Positions 44,209-53,433 are shown, counted from the stretch's first letter. The stretch is 64,000 nt of DNA from an uncultured Prevotella sp. (GCA_938028745.1 CALIZL010000079.1:13018-77017), one strand, 5' to 3'. Notes: generated by a model from the letters alone, not told the origin. Made by a program: numbers and translations.

Positions 44209-46341
44209 ATGCGAGCAAAACTGCTTATCCTTACGTTTCTAACCTTCGTGCTTATCACTTTTGCCATTCCCACCATGCCAGGGATATGGCGAACGGCCAA
44301 GCTTGCCGATGGAACAGAGATACGACTTGAACAAGTGGGCGACGAAAACCTGCACTATTGGCGCGATGTTCGTGGCGTTTGCTATAACGTAGACGATGAG
44401 GGCGTGGCCACACCCATCGCCAATATCGGGGTAGTAAGGGCGAAAGCGGCCACCCGAATAGCACAAAACAACGCCCGCCGCGCTGCTGCCGCCACTCGCA
44501 CGGTAGGCATTTCGCGCCGACATGTGGGCAAACGCAAGGGGCTTATCGTGCTGGTTAACTTCACCGACGTGCGTTTTCAGTCTGCCCACACCAAGTCTTT
44601 GCTTTCGCGAATGGCCAACGAGGAGGGCTTTACCTATAAAGACGGACACCGCGGAAGTCTGCACGACTACTTTAAAGACCAAAGTAACGGCCTGTTCCAT
44701 CTCACTTTCGATGTGGTAGGTCCCGTTCAGCTGCGCCACGACATGGCTTATTATGGCAAAGACACGCTCGATTGGCGTGGTTCGCGCAGCGATGTGCGCG
44801 CTGGGCAGATGGTGGCCGAGGCATGTTTGGCCATTAAAGACTCGGTGAACTTTCGCGATTACGACTGGGATGGCGATAATGTAGTCGACCAAGTGCTGGT
44901 TATCTACGCCGGTTATGGGCAGGCATCGGGTGGTGGTAGCAACACCATCTGGCCACACGAGTGGGCTTTGCAATACTCCGATTACGGTAGTGTGTTGCGC
45001 ATTGGCGGCAACATGCTGATTAATACCTACGCATGCAGCAACGAATTGAACTTTAATACCACCAAGTTGGGCGGCTTTGGAACGGCTTGCCACGAGTTTA
45101 CGCACTGCCTAGGACTGCCCGACATGTACGATACTTCTGGGAAAGAGAGTCTTGGTATGGGCTTTTACGATTTGATGAGTGCAGGCAATTACAATGGCGA
45201 AGGCTATGTTCCGGCGGGCTATACCAGCTACGAAAAGATGTTTGTAGGTTGGTTGACTGCCCAAGAACTAACGCGCGACACCACCATTACAGGCATGAAA
45301 CCGCTAAGCGAGCATGGCGAGGCCTTCATCATACGCAACGATGCCAACCCAGATGAGTATTACCTGTTGGAGAATAGGCAACGAAGTGGTTGGGACATGC
45401 ACTTACCTGGCGAGGGCTTATTGGTGCTCCATGTGGACTTCGACCAAATGGACTGGCTGACCAATCGTGTAAATGCCAACCCCCAACATCAGCGTTGCAC
45501 CCTTGTTCCGGCCGATAATCGCCAACGAAAGATATTTAATGCGCAAGACAGCATACCCTATCCGCAAGCAGGAAACGATAGTATTACGGCCACATCGCTA
45601 CCTGCTGCCTCGGTTTTCACCTCCGATTTTGACGAACGTTACAGACTAAACAAGTCGGTGTTGGGCATCAAAATCAACGACGAAGGCCGCGCATCGTTCG
45701 CCTTCCGCCTAGACGACTTGCGACCAAAAGGCTTGAAAGGCGACACCTTGTTTTACGAATCGTTCGATAGTTGCGACGGCAAGGGCGGCAACGACGGACG
45801 GTGGGGTGGCTATATTGGTGCTGGTAAATTCAAACCCGACCACCAAGACTGGCGTTTTGCGGTGCCCGAAGCCACGTCGGCAGGCAGCCGTTGCGCCCTG
45901 ATTGGTACAAGTACGAAGTACGGCATTGTTGAAAGCACACCTTTGTTTTACGTTGAAGACGGCAGCACCATCACCTTTAAGGCTGCCGCATGGAACAACG
46001 AGGAGGGTAGTTTAACAGTGGCGAGCCTCAATCCAAAGGTGCAACTGTCTGAAACCCGACTCAAATTGCCCAACCGCATGTGGCAAACCTTCACGCTTAC
46101 CGTTAAGGGCAGCGGTTTGTTACGTCTCAGTATGCGCAATGGTCAGCGCCGTTTCTTCCTCGACGAACTGCTGGTTAAGCGCCCTGCCACAACCTCTATC
46201 ACCGACATTCCCACTGTCCAGCCCGTCCCTCGCGCCACCTCTGGCCGCATATATAGCCTCGATGGCGTGTATCTTGGCACCAATATCAATGCGCTAAGCA
46301 AGGGTGTATATATTGTGGATGGTAAGAAAGTGGTGAAATAG
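44209..46341 (+). CDS. M6-family metalloprotease with C-terminal secretion-type tail
   Basis: 710 residues. Signal peptide (MRAKLLILTFLTFVLITFAI), a propeptide-like part to about residue 95, then a peptidase M6 catalytic domain: VLVNFTDVRF near 118, the zinc site CHEFTHCLGLPDMYD near 294 (HExxHxxGxxD), and VGWLTAQEL after the active site. A beta-rich region with a jelly-roll-like segment (FYESFDSCDGKGGNDGRWGG) follows, then the end GRIYSLDGVYL...GVYIVDGKKVVK, which has the look of a type IX secretion C-terminal signal in Prevotella-like bacteria. Probably exported and cell-surface or free. Single-gene unit. Substrate unknown. Confidence 0.92.
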   Translation: MRAKLLILTFLTFVLITFAIPTMPGIWRTAKLADGTEIRLEQVGDENLHYWRDVRGVCYNVDDEGVATPIANIGVVRAKAATRIAQNNARRAAAATRTVGISRRHVGKRKGLIVLVNFTDVRFQSAHTKSLLSRMANEEGFTYKDGHRGSLHDYFKDQSNGLFHLTFDVVGPVQLRHDMAYYGKDTLDWRGSRSDVRAGQMVAEACLAIKDSVNFRDYDWDGDNVVDQVLVIYAGYGQASGGGSNTIWPHEWALQYSDYGSVLRIGGNMLINTYACSNELNFNTTKLGGFGTACHEFTHCLGLPDMYDTSGKESLGMGFYDLMSAGNYNGEGYVPAGYTSYEKMFVGWLTAQELTRDTTITGMKPLSEHGEAFIIRNDANPDEYYLLENRQRSGWDMHLPGEGLLVLHVDFDQMDWLTNRVNANPQHQRCTLVPADNRQRKIFNAQDSIPYPQAGNDSITATSLPAASVFTSDFDERYRLNKSVLGIKINDEGRASFAFRLDDLRPKGLKGDTLFYESFDSCDGKGGNDGRWGGYIGAGKFKPDHQDWRFAVPEATSAGSRCALIGTSTKYGIVESTPLFYVEDGSTITFKAAAWNNEEGSLTVASLNPKVQLSETRLKLPNRMWQTFTLTVKGSGLLRLSMRNGQRRFFLDELLVKRPATTSITDIPTVQPVPRATSGRIYSLDGVYLGTNINALSKGVYIVDGKKVVK

Positions 46342-46353
46342 AAGTAACTACCA

Positions 46354-46405
46354 GCCTCACCCCCAGCCCCTCTCCAAGGGGAGAGGGGAGTGATATGCCT
46401 TGTTG
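46354..46405 (+). repeat. Dispersed 50-bp repeat with ctccaagggga core, copy B
   Basis: cctcacccccagcccctctcc-aa-ggggagaggggagtgatatgc; a palindrome cccctctcc/ggggagagggg is part of it. Copy A, in reverse, is at 17581-17632. It directly follows the M6 protease gene and could act as its terminator. Confidence 0.6.
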
Positions 46406-46527
46406 CGATGGTGCATTGTGGTCAGTTGTTTGTTTTTAGTGGGCGATGGTTTGCTCGCTTTTTTGGGGGTAAGTACCCCTTGTGCGTGCGTAAATAACGA
46501 AGTGATGACGTGTCTTGAACAATAAAA

Positions 46528-47679
46528 ATGATGATGAAAAAAGCAATTTTACTTGCCTTTTGGGGCATTTTCGTAGTATGGGGAGAGGTGTTGGCACAAT
46601 CTAAGGTGCTGATTTGCGATGCCGTAAGCAAGGCGCCAATTCCGTATGCCAATGTTTTTAAGGCCGAAGAGGGTAAGTTTCGTGGCACAACAAGCGACGA
46701 AAAGGGCGTGGCAATCGTTAACTTCCCCTTTCGTCAACTCACCGTTAGCCATGTTAGTTACGCCTCGTGCACACTCAATGTCTTACCCGATACCGTCTTT
46801 CTTACATCCAAAGAGCGGCTTTTAGGCGAGATTGTGGTTGGCAATGCCGAGCCACAATGGATTCGTAGCTTTCTAGAAAAGTTCGTATTAAAGAAGAAAA
46901 GCACATACCGAGCTGTGCGAAAGAACTTCAATTACAGCTATCAGACGAGAAATACCAGCGACAGCAGCGGCTATTGGTTTGAGAATACGGGTGTGATATG
47001 TGTGCCTGCCACCACAGAAAAAAGGCTCTTTATGGTTAAACCCGCTACTGGTTACATTCATTTCAAAGACAAAACGGCGGGTTGCGACTTTGCGAATATG
47101 AAACGAATGGTTTATCATGACTTCGTAGACGAATTGGATGGTAAGTTCATTAAGCACCATTTGTTTCAGGTGAACGATGCTTTCAGCAGCCCTAACAAAA
47201 ACATTGTTCAGCTTTACTTCAAGTCGGTGAAGTATGGCAGTGAGGATAAAGGCTACATTACTGTTGATACGGCGCAATGCCAAGTGCTTTCTGTTGTGCG
47301 CAATATGGGTCTAAGTTACAATGTAGACAATAACACCAATAGCTTTACTCGCAGTGCATTTGGCCTGCTTATGGGGTGGAAATATGCCAAATGGGTTGTT
47401 CAACAGTCGTCAACATACCATGTTTCCGATGCAGGTTATTACCTGTCGTCGTGCAGATACAAAGCTTACATTCTCGCCGAATCGAAGAAAGGCAAGTACG
47501 CAGGTACTAAGTTCGACTCTTCTGAGGCAGAAATAACGTTCATACCGACAGGCGATGACGTTGCTCCCCCGTTCCTTACACTCCCCGAACCTTGGTATAT
47601 GAAGTTGATAATTACAAGGAAAGAGCGGCAGGCCGAGGAACAATTGCAGGGAATAGAGAAAGAACACGTTGTATATTAG
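46528..47679 (+). CDS. Exported protein with CarboxypepD_reg-like N-terminal domain
   Basis: 383 residues. Signal peptide (residues 1-23, ending EVLAQ), then a CarboxypepD_reg-like domain (about 25-110: VLICDAVSKAPIPYANVFKA, GTTSDEKGVAIVNFPF), then about 270 residues without a recognised fold, containing several YxxY and Trp/Tyr-rich segments (KYAKWVVQQSSTYHVSD). Proteins of this layout are common in Bacteroidota and have no assigned function. Three consecutive ATGs (46528, 46531, 46534) are possible starts. Stands alone; long repeat-rich space follows. Confidence 0.75.
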   Translation: MMMKKAILLAFWGIFVVWGEVLAQSKVLICDAVSKAPIPYANVFKAEEGKFRGTTSDEKGVAIVNFPFRQLTVSHVSYASCTLNVLPDTVFLTSKERLLGEIVVGNAEPQWIRSFLEKFVLKKKSTYRAVRKNFNYSYQTRNTSDSSGYWFENTGVICVPATTEKRLFMVKPATGYIHFKDKTAGCDFANMKRMVYHDFVDELDGKFIKHHLFQVNDAFSSPNKNIVQLYFKSVKYGSEDKGYITVDTAQCQVLSVVRNMGLSYNVDNNTNSFTRSAFGLLMGWKYAKWVVQQSSTYHVSDAGYYLSSCRYKAYILAESKKGKYAGTKFDSSEAEITFIPTGDDVAPPFLTLPEPWYMKLIITRKERQAEEQLQGIEKEHVVY

Positions 47680-47930
47680 GGGTGTTATGTAAAGCCTAGT
47701 GTTGCTTGTTGTCTTTTAGGTGTCGGCAAAACGCTAGGCAACGTGATTGTTTGCATTAATTATGGTGCAACTTTTACTTTCCTTTCTCCTTTGAACAACG
47801 TTGTTGTTGCCTTTGGGGGATTTGCAATCCCCCTTTGAATGTTGGCCATTAAAGACCAGGTAAAAACCTCTTTTGAAGTTTGGCAAGAGAGCAAACGCTT
47901 TGCAAAACCATTCCTGTTAGGCCACAACCC
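47680..47930. other. Gene-free stretch before a repeat block
   Basis: About 250 bp with no recognised feature apart from a run of low-complexity words (ctttggggga tttgcaatccccc) that can pair weakly. Confidence 0.4.
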
Positions 47931-47934
47931 GCAA

Positions 47935-48200
47935 CCTCATTAATTTATAAAGCTGCCAACTTACAAGCTTATTAAACCTAAAACTCCAAAACCTCACAAG
48001 CTTATGCACTCATAAACCCCACTGACTCACTACCTAATAAACTCATAAACTCGCAACCTCACCAACTCTCAACCTATCAACTCACCAACACATAACCTAT
48101 CACCTCACCAACTCATAACCTAACACCTCACCAACTCATAAACTAATAACCTTACCAACTCACAAACTAATAACCTCACCAACTCTCCACCTTATAAAGT
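47935..48200. repeat. 8-bp degenerate tandem repeat tract (complement orientation)
   Basis: ccaactcaccaacacataacct, ctcaccaactcataacct and ctcaccaactcataaactaataacct recur; on the minus strand the units are GAGTTGGT, GAGGTTAT, TAGTTTGT with 8-base steps. It leads directly into the 620-bp repeat copy 4. Confidence 0.8.
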
Positions 48201-48216
48201 TAAAATAAGTAACAAA

Positions 48217-48839
48217 CTTTTACAAAAGGTGTGTTATTTACCACTCCATTCTAGCGAAAACAGAGGGTTAAAAGCATGCTATTGGGCACATTTTTTAGTT
48301 TTACTGGTTTCTTTTTTATCCCGTTCTTGGGGGAGTTACCTGCATTTTGCACCATTTTGCCTTTCTAGTTTGGTTGCCAACTCATAATTTTTCAGGTCTA
48401 ATTACCTGCTTTTAGCCCCTAAAACCCTGCTTTTTAGTGGATGTTTTGCCCTTTTGGGCCATGTGTTTCGTGGTTCTAAGGGGTTTGTTTATACCATTTG
48501 CAGTGTATTTTTATGCTTATCGACTTGCATTTAGCAGCATTTTGCACCGCGTTTAGCACCAAAACGCCTTGCATTTAGCACCAAAACGCAGTGCGTTTAG
48601 CACCAAAATGCAATGCGTTTAGCACCAAAATGCACTGCGTTTAGCGGCATATTGCAGTTCATTTAGCAGCAAATAGCCCGAAAACTGGTGCAAAGGGCGG
48701 TGCTTTGAAATAAATATTCATTTTGACGTATTCGCATACTAACCCTTTTTCGCACCGAAACGAACCTCCGCGAGAATCGATTTTTTGCGGCAAGGTAGGC
48801 ACTTGGTGGGTGAAAATGGCACTCACGATGTTAAAATTC
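48217..48839 (+). repeat. 620-bp interspersed repeat, copy 4
   Basis: From tttacaaaaggtgtgtta (48218) through ccattctagcgaaaa, gcaccattttgcctttctag, atgtgtttcgtggttctaag, the 22-bp array (48526-48680) and ccgcgagaatcgattttttg to cgatgttaaaattc (48839). Same orientation and block order as copy 1. Confidence 0.9.
48526..48680 (+). repeat. 22-bp unit array inside repeat copy 4
   Basis: Six to seven contiguous units such as cgtttagcaccaaaacgcct and cgtttagcaccaaaatgcaa, each 22 bases with the remaining bases tg. The two most common variants differ by a C/T at the paired stem position. Confidence 0.85.
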
Positions 48840-49199
48840 TTACTGAAAAGAAGACAGATCTTGGTTTGTATGCTACCCTATGTCGACAACTCCTTTTCGG
48901 CCTTCGTTTCCTAATGTGGGAGAAAGGGAGATAACAGCGTTACTAAGAGCCGTAATATGCCCACTTGTTGTTGGCTGTTATGGCCACTTACTGCTGGTTA
49001 AACCATGAAGAAAGGCTAGGCATGCGATGCAGGACTTTTGAAAATGGGAATGTCGTTGTGGGCAAGTTGGTTTGAAAGGTGTTTGGGGTATAAGGCTTTA
49101 TATACACTTTATTTGTTGTTCCGACACCATTTTTATCCTGCGCCATGCAACTTTTATGCCCTCGCAAACGTCTAATAATAAACAAAAAACATACGTAAG
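48840..49199. other. Gene-free stretch before the PspC gene
   Basis: 360 bp with no supported feature; short frames only. Confidence 0.4.
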
Positions 49200-49403
49200 A
49201 TGAATACAAATAAAGGAATATATCGGTCAAGAGACCGCAAGATAGCAGGTGTTTGTGGAGGCATCGCCAAGTATTTCGACTGGGATGTCACATTGGTTCG
49301 CCTAGTTTACGCCCTCGCTACCATTACCACAGCCTTCTCTGGCGTGTTGGTTTATCTTGTTGCATGGGCTGTTGTACCCAGCGAAGAGTTTGACCCACGA
49401 TAG
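49200..49403 (+). CDS. PspC-domain small membrane protein
   Basis: 67 residues: a basic N-terminus, the PspC signature IYRSRDRKIAGVCGGIAKYF, then one membrane helix (about residues 35-58, ending VLVYLVAWAVVPSEEF). PspC domains are known from phage-shock envelope-stress systems; stand-alone short forms like this are common in Bacteroidota and their role is unknown. No psp genes are adjacent. It is in the opposite direction to the large barrel gene downstream, with a hairpin between. Confidence 0.92.
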   Translation: MNTNKGIYRSRDRKIAGVCGGIAKYFDWDVTLVRLVYALATITTAFSGVLVYLVAWAVVPSEEFDPR

Positions 49404-49491
49404 CAAGAATAGGTCTTTGACGAATCAGAACACCATAAAAGCGTTTTAAATTACTCGTATCGGTGCTTAGCAAACCTGCAAAGCACAACCA

Positions 49492-49528
49492 TTTGTGCCA
49501 GCAGCCACAACCAGGTTGTTGGCACAAA
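49492..49528. terminator. Hairpin between the PspC gene and the convergent barrel gene
   Basis: tttgtgcca(gcagcc)acaacc-a-ggttgttggcacaaa: a 15-bp stem with a six-base bulge on one side. Between convergent genes, so it may end both transcripts. Confidence 0.55.
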
Positions 49529-49580
49529 GCTTTATATATAGCCCGTTGTCGTTTAGTTTTAGATAGGAACTCCTTTCATC

Positions 49581-51899
49581 TTACATTCTATTCTTCTGCG
49601 ATTTGCCTGCGCCCGTCCCCTGATATTTGCTCTTGCTGGTGTTGAAACGATAGCGAAGGGTGAGTTTAATCGTACTAGACGAGAACTTGGAAAGGTAACT
49701 GGTGCGTAGTTCGCCCGAATAGAGAACGAAATGTTGGTCTTCTGTTCCGAAGATGTCGCTGGCATACAGCTGTAATAAAAGCTTTCCGCCAAGGCACGAT
49801 TTATATAAAGAGAGGTCGGAACCAAAACTTCCCTTGCGCAAAAACATGTTTTCTGTGTTGCCCTCAGTACGCGTTCGCATGATGAACGAAACCGTAAACC
49901 ACTTCGTATCGAAGGTGTTCGATAGGTTAAACGATGCCAAGGGATGGTTTATGCTGCCGCCTTGATGTGTTTGCATCTTAAACCACTGCTTGTAGAACAT
50001 CGTTTCGAGCGAGGGATGCCATACACCCCACGAAGGACTAAGCGATAAAGAGGCTTGCACTTTATTGTAGGTGGGCATGTTTTCTGGGCGAAGTAGGGTC
50101 GTTGTCGGGTCGCCTTTGTAGTGCTGCATGATGTAACATGTTTGGTTGGAAACGCGTGCAAACATGGCAGAAAGCGAAATCCACTTCCAGGAGAGGGCAT
50201 AGCTAAGGTTGCGACTGATGGCGGGGAGCAGGAAGGGATTGCCCGATTCGTAGGTAAAACGATTGTCGAACTGAACGCCACTGCGCAGCTTTTGGAACGT
50301 AGGGCGATTGATATCTGACGAGTAAGAAAGTTGCATCTGCACCGCATGCACAGGGAACGACAGGGTTAGGGATGGAAACCAATCTGCATAACGTTTGCTT
50401 TGGGCATGGACGAGCACATCCCTTTCGTAGTAGTTAAAGCCTACCCGTTCGTACCTAAGCCCCACTTGCAGGCCAACCTTGCCAAACTGTTTGCTATAAT
50501 CCATAAAAATAGAGGCGATGTTTTCTTTTATTCGGTTGTTTTCATCGTCTACCACGCCTGTGGGCAGCACCGCATAAAGGTTCTTTCGCCTTGAATGCGA
50601 ATACTCGCCTCCCACAGAAAAATCGCCCTTAGCCAAGGGGAAAGACAGCACCAATTTATTGGCAAAGAGCCTGCTAGCGTTGTTTTGCCTACTGTTAACC
50701 AAACGTTGTGTTTCCGTTTGCCCCACTTCCTTATACCTTTCATCATTGTACATCGGCCTGCTTTCTTTCTTCCAATAGTAGTCCGAGTTAAAGTCTATGC
50801 CCAGTTTCCCTATCTTTCCCACGAAATAAGCATTGGTAGACACCTCGCTTTTGTTGCCATTCAAACTATAGTTGCCATCCATTTCATCATGTTTTTCCCC
50901 ATTCCGGAAATTTTCTGAGTGCGAACTTCCTCTGGCAAAAAGGCTTGCATATCGGTCGTAATCTACACTCGCGCCAATGGAAGTGTTGGCGTCTATGCTG
51001 TAACTACTGGCTAAACTCAGGTACATATTGGTTGTTCCATGCTCTTGGTCGATGTCAAACTGCTGCTGCCATGTATCATTTAAAAAGGTAATGAGCCGCA
51101 CGCTCGTATTGTCTTGGGTGTGCGTATGTGCACCATACACATGTGCGTTAACATCCCAACCGCCTTTTCGCCAATTTAGTTTTAGGGTTTCGAAACCGCT
51201 TGTGCGTCTCTGTTCGTTTATGCTGCCAACGGTTTTGCAGTCAAATCCAAATCCTTCGCCGGCAATTTGTTTGGTGGTGATGCGTAAAACGCTTGTAACA
51301 CTTTTGTTATATCGTGCTCCGGGGTTGGTAATCACCTCTACGCTCTTCACGTTTTCGGGGTTTAGGCGTTCCAATTCCATTTGGTTCATCATGCGTTTGC
51401 CGTTGATGTATATCTCAGGTGTACCTCTTCCAAGTACCTCCACTTTGCCATTTTGCATTGAAACATGCGGGATGAAGTCGAGAAGTTGGTCTATTGAGGT
51501 GGTCTTTTCAAGCACAGAGCCTGCCACAATGGTTGTCATGCCCTCGCCTTTGAGTATTGTTTGTGGCAGTTGGCCATGAATAACGGCCTCGCCTAGCTGA
51601 AAAGCTTTCTCGGTTAACTGCACGGTTAGCCTTTCTTCGCCTGCATATTGCAAGAATTTTGTTTCATAACCAATGAGCGAAATCTTGATGATGTTTCCCT
51701 GTTGGGGCTGTTTGAGGGTGAAATTACCATTGTTGTCGCTAGTTGTTCCGCTAAGAAATGTGGAGTCGGCAGACAATACCACGATGTTGGCTAAGCCTAA
51801 ACGGGCATTGTTGGCGTTTGTAACCACGCCAGAAACCTGCTGTGCGCACAACCTTACGAACAGCATGGCCAATAACATAACAAGTGTGAGTCTTCTCAT
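49581..51899 (-). CDS. Outer-membrane beta-barrel protein, TonB-dependent-receptor-like (OMP_b-brl_3 type)
   Basis: 772 residues. Signal peptide (MRRLTLVMLLAMLFVRLCAQ), CarboxypepD_reg-like domain (about 22-95: VSGVVTNANNARLGLANIVV), a plug-like region containing TSIDQLLDFIPHVSMQNGKV and GTPEIYINGKRMMNQ, the segment VEVITNPGARYNKS that is common to this subfamily, then a long barrel with many alternating strands. This matches the barrel group with a short plug rather than SusC; no SusD follows. The C-terminus (RYRFNTSKSKYQGTGAGKSQ) extends past the last strand. Likely an import or surface protein; substrate unknown. Upstream are two TonB-C-domain genes on the other strand. Confidence 0.88.
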   Translation of the reverse strand: MRRLTLVMLLAMLFVRLCAQQVSGVVTNANNARLGLANIVVLSADSTFLSGTTSDNNGNFTLKQPQQGNIIKISLIGYETKFLQYAGEERLTVQLTEKAFQLGEAVIHGQLPQTILKGEGMTTIVAGSVLEKTTSIDQLLDFIPHVSMQNGKVEVLGRGTPEIYINGKRMMNQMELERLNPENVKSVEVITNPGARYNKSVTSVLRITTKQIAGEGFGFDCKTVGSINEQRRTSGFETLKLNWRKGGWDVNAHVYGAHTHTQDNTSVRLITFLNDTWQQQFDIDQEHGTTNMYLSLASSYSIDANTSIGASVDYDRYASLFARGSSHSENFRNGEKHDEMDGNYSLNGNKSEVSTNAYFVGKIGKLGIDFNSDYYWKKESRPMYNDERYKEVGQTETQRLVNSRQNNASRLFANKLVLSFPLAKGDFSVGGEYSHSRRKNLYAVLPTGVVDDENNRIKENIASIFMDYSKQFGKVGLQVGLRYERVGFNYYERDVLVHAQSKRYADWFPSLTLSFPVHAVQMQLSYSSDINRPTFQKLRSGVQFDNRFTYESGNPFLLPAISRNLSYALSWKWISLSAMFARVSNQTCYIMQHYKGDPTTTLLRPENMPTYNKVQASLSLSPSWGVWHPSLETMFYKQWFKMQTHQGGSINHPLASFNLSNTFDTKWFTVSFIMRTRTEGNTENMFLRKGSFGSDLSLYKSCLGGKLLLQLYASDIFGTEDQHFVLYSGELRTSYLSKFSSSTIKLTLRYRFNTSKSKYQGTGAGKSQKNRM

Positions 51900-52073
51900 A
51901 AGCGCATGTTTCTGAATTTCTTGTGGCTTATTTTACCCGATTATCAGTTGGCGGGGCAGACAAGTTAACGAGTTTTCAATGGCATTTGCCATTGTGTGTA
52001 ACCAAACATTTGGCTTAACTGTTTAACTTCTTACTCCTGAACTTCTAATTAAGGGGTAACACTTTACACTTCG

Positions 52074-52105
52074 CAAAGATAAAAAACATCTTGTAAAGTT
52101 CCAAC
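52074..52105 (-). promoter_or_regulatory. Promoter of the barrel gene (GTTG-N20-TATCTTTG)
   Basis: On the minus strand TATCTTTG (52074-52081) with GTTG (52102-52105) 20 bp upstream. Fits the Bacteroidota promoter with one mismatch. About 175 nt of leader would precede the start. Confidence 0.65.
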
Positions 52106-52234
52106 GCTTTATCCGCTCTTTTTACTTACTGGCGTGTTGGATTTATCATGTTTCGGCGTTGTATGCTTTTGTGTTAGGCAGTTATTTCTATATAAAAACA
52201 TCATAAAAAGCGAATGTCCAATCCATATTTTTGC

Positions 52235-52242
52235 TATATTTG
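52235..52242 (+). promoter_or_regulatory. -7 box TATATTTG of the first TonB-domain gene
   Basis: TATATTTG on the plus strand, 32 bp before the ATG at 52274. It lies within the in-frame upstream extension from 52214, which is therefore rejected. Confidence 0.55.
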
Positions 52243-52273
52243 CAGTGGAAACCACAACCCAAAGGAGGTAGCT

Positions 52274-52783
52274 ATGTGTGCAACAATCATTTATTCTGCA
52301 TTTCGCTGCAAGCTGTTATGTGTAATGGCGATGGGTTTGGTGTGCCTTAATGCCAGCGCACAAGGCAGAAATGACACCGTATGTTGGCCCCCTTACTCCC
52401 TTTTTGTTAAGCCCAAGTTCAGGACTTCGCCAGCACATAGGCCGCGTGTTTTCCGCGATGAAGACTATGCAAAGCCCAAGTTTCCGGGTGGCGAAGAGGC
52501 TTTGGAGGCCTTTATAGATAAAGAAAAGGTATATCCAGAAGAGGTGCAAGACGTTAAGGGCAGGGTGCTATTGTCTTTCTTTGTGGAGGAAGATGGCCAA
52601 ATAACAGACATTAGGCTCCTTCGTTGCGTGCATCCTGCATTAGATAAAGCGGCTGTTAACGTTGTAAAAAAGATGCCGGCTTGGATTCCCGGCAAACGTA
52701 AAGACAAGGTGGCACGCTTGAAAGTCTGCATGGGCATTCCTTTTTATGCGATTAAAAAGGGCGGAGCAGATATAGAACGTTGA
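52274..52783 (+). CDS. Small exported protein with TonB C-terminal domain, copy 1
   Basis: 169 residues from the ATG at 52274, preceded by the strong ribosome-binding site aaaggaggtagct. Signal-like N-terminus (AFRCKLLCVMAMGLVCLNASAQ), then a short linker and a TonB C-terminal domain: KFPGGEEALEAFIDKE, VKGRVLLSFFVEEDGQITDIRL and the VHPALDKAAVNVVKKMPAW segment. There is no membrane anchor like that of true TonB, so it is probably periplasmic and not an energy transducer in the usual sense. A second copy follows after 105 bp with the same start and end context. Confidence 0.88.
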   Translation: MCATIIYSAFRCKLLCVMAMGLVCLNASAQGRNDTVCWPPYSLFVKPKFRTSPAHRPRVFRDEDYAKPKFPGGEEALEAFIDKEKVYPEEVQDVKGRVLLSFFVEEDGQITDIRLLRCVHPALDKAAVNVVKKMPAWIPGKRKDKVARLKVCMGIPFYAIKKGGADIER

Positions 52784-52888
52784 GATAAATAAGTGGCGTT
52801 TTAAAGGATAGAAAACTTGCAAAGGGCTGATAGCCAACCCTTATTAAGCGATAATAGTAGTTGAAACAATAAACCAAAGGAGGTAGTT

Positions 52889-53404
52889 ATGCGAACAATG
52901 AGCATTTATTCCGTATTTCGTTGCAAGCTATGGCTTGTAATGGCAATGTGTTTGGCCTGCCTTAGTGCCAACGCACAAGGTGGGAAGGGCAAGAATAAGA
53001 AACGAAATCAGCCCGAACAAGTTAAGTCGGCAACTACTAAGGCCGAGCAACCCCAGCGTTTTATGTGTGAAATTTTTGAAATATCTCCACAATTCCCTGG
53101 CGGAGATAAGGCACTGATGGAGTTTTTAAAGAAAGAAGTGCGACAGCCTGATGAGGCAAAGGACGTTAAGGGCAGGGTTGTTATCAGCGTAATAGTGGAA
53201 ACCAGCGGCGAACTAACGCATTTTAAAGTAGCCCGCAGCGTGCATCCTGCATTAGATAAAGAGGCATTAAGGGTTGTCAAAATGATGCCCAAATGGATTC
53301 CAGGCAGCATTTATGGCAAACTTGTAGCTGTAAAATATAATTTAGTTGTTGCATTTAAAGACGAGGAGAAGGGCGGAACAGAGGCTGAACGAAGAGATAA
53401 ATAA
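52889..53404 (+). CDS. Small exported protein with TonB C-terminal domain, copy 2
   Basis: 171 residues. Start at 52889 after the ribosome-binding site aaaggaggtagtt. N-terminus VFRCKLWLVMAMCLACLSANAQG is nearly the same as in copy 1; then a Lys/Gln linker, and the TonB domain with QFPGGDKALMEFLKKE, VKGRVVISVIVETSGELTHF and VHPALDKEALRVVKMMPKW. The stretch after the stop (gataaataagtggcgtttt) repeats that after copy 1, so the whole gene plus flanks was duplicated in tandem. Role unknown. Confidence 0.88.
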   Translation: MRTMSIYSVFRCKLWLVMAMCLACLSANAQGGKGKNKKRNQPEQVKSATTKAEQPQRFMCEIFEISPQFPGGDKALMEFLKKEVRQPDEAKDVKGRVVISVIVETSGELTHFKVARSVHPALDKEALRVVKMMPKWIPGSIYGKLVAVKYNLVVAFKDEEKGGTEAERRDK

Positions 53405-53433
53405 GTGGCGTTTTTAAGCCTCGATGCCTACGC

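Noticed and set aside
48526..48680. The 22-bp unit array looks at first like a CRISPR array.
   Set aside because: Units follow each other with no unique spacers, and no cas gene is present.
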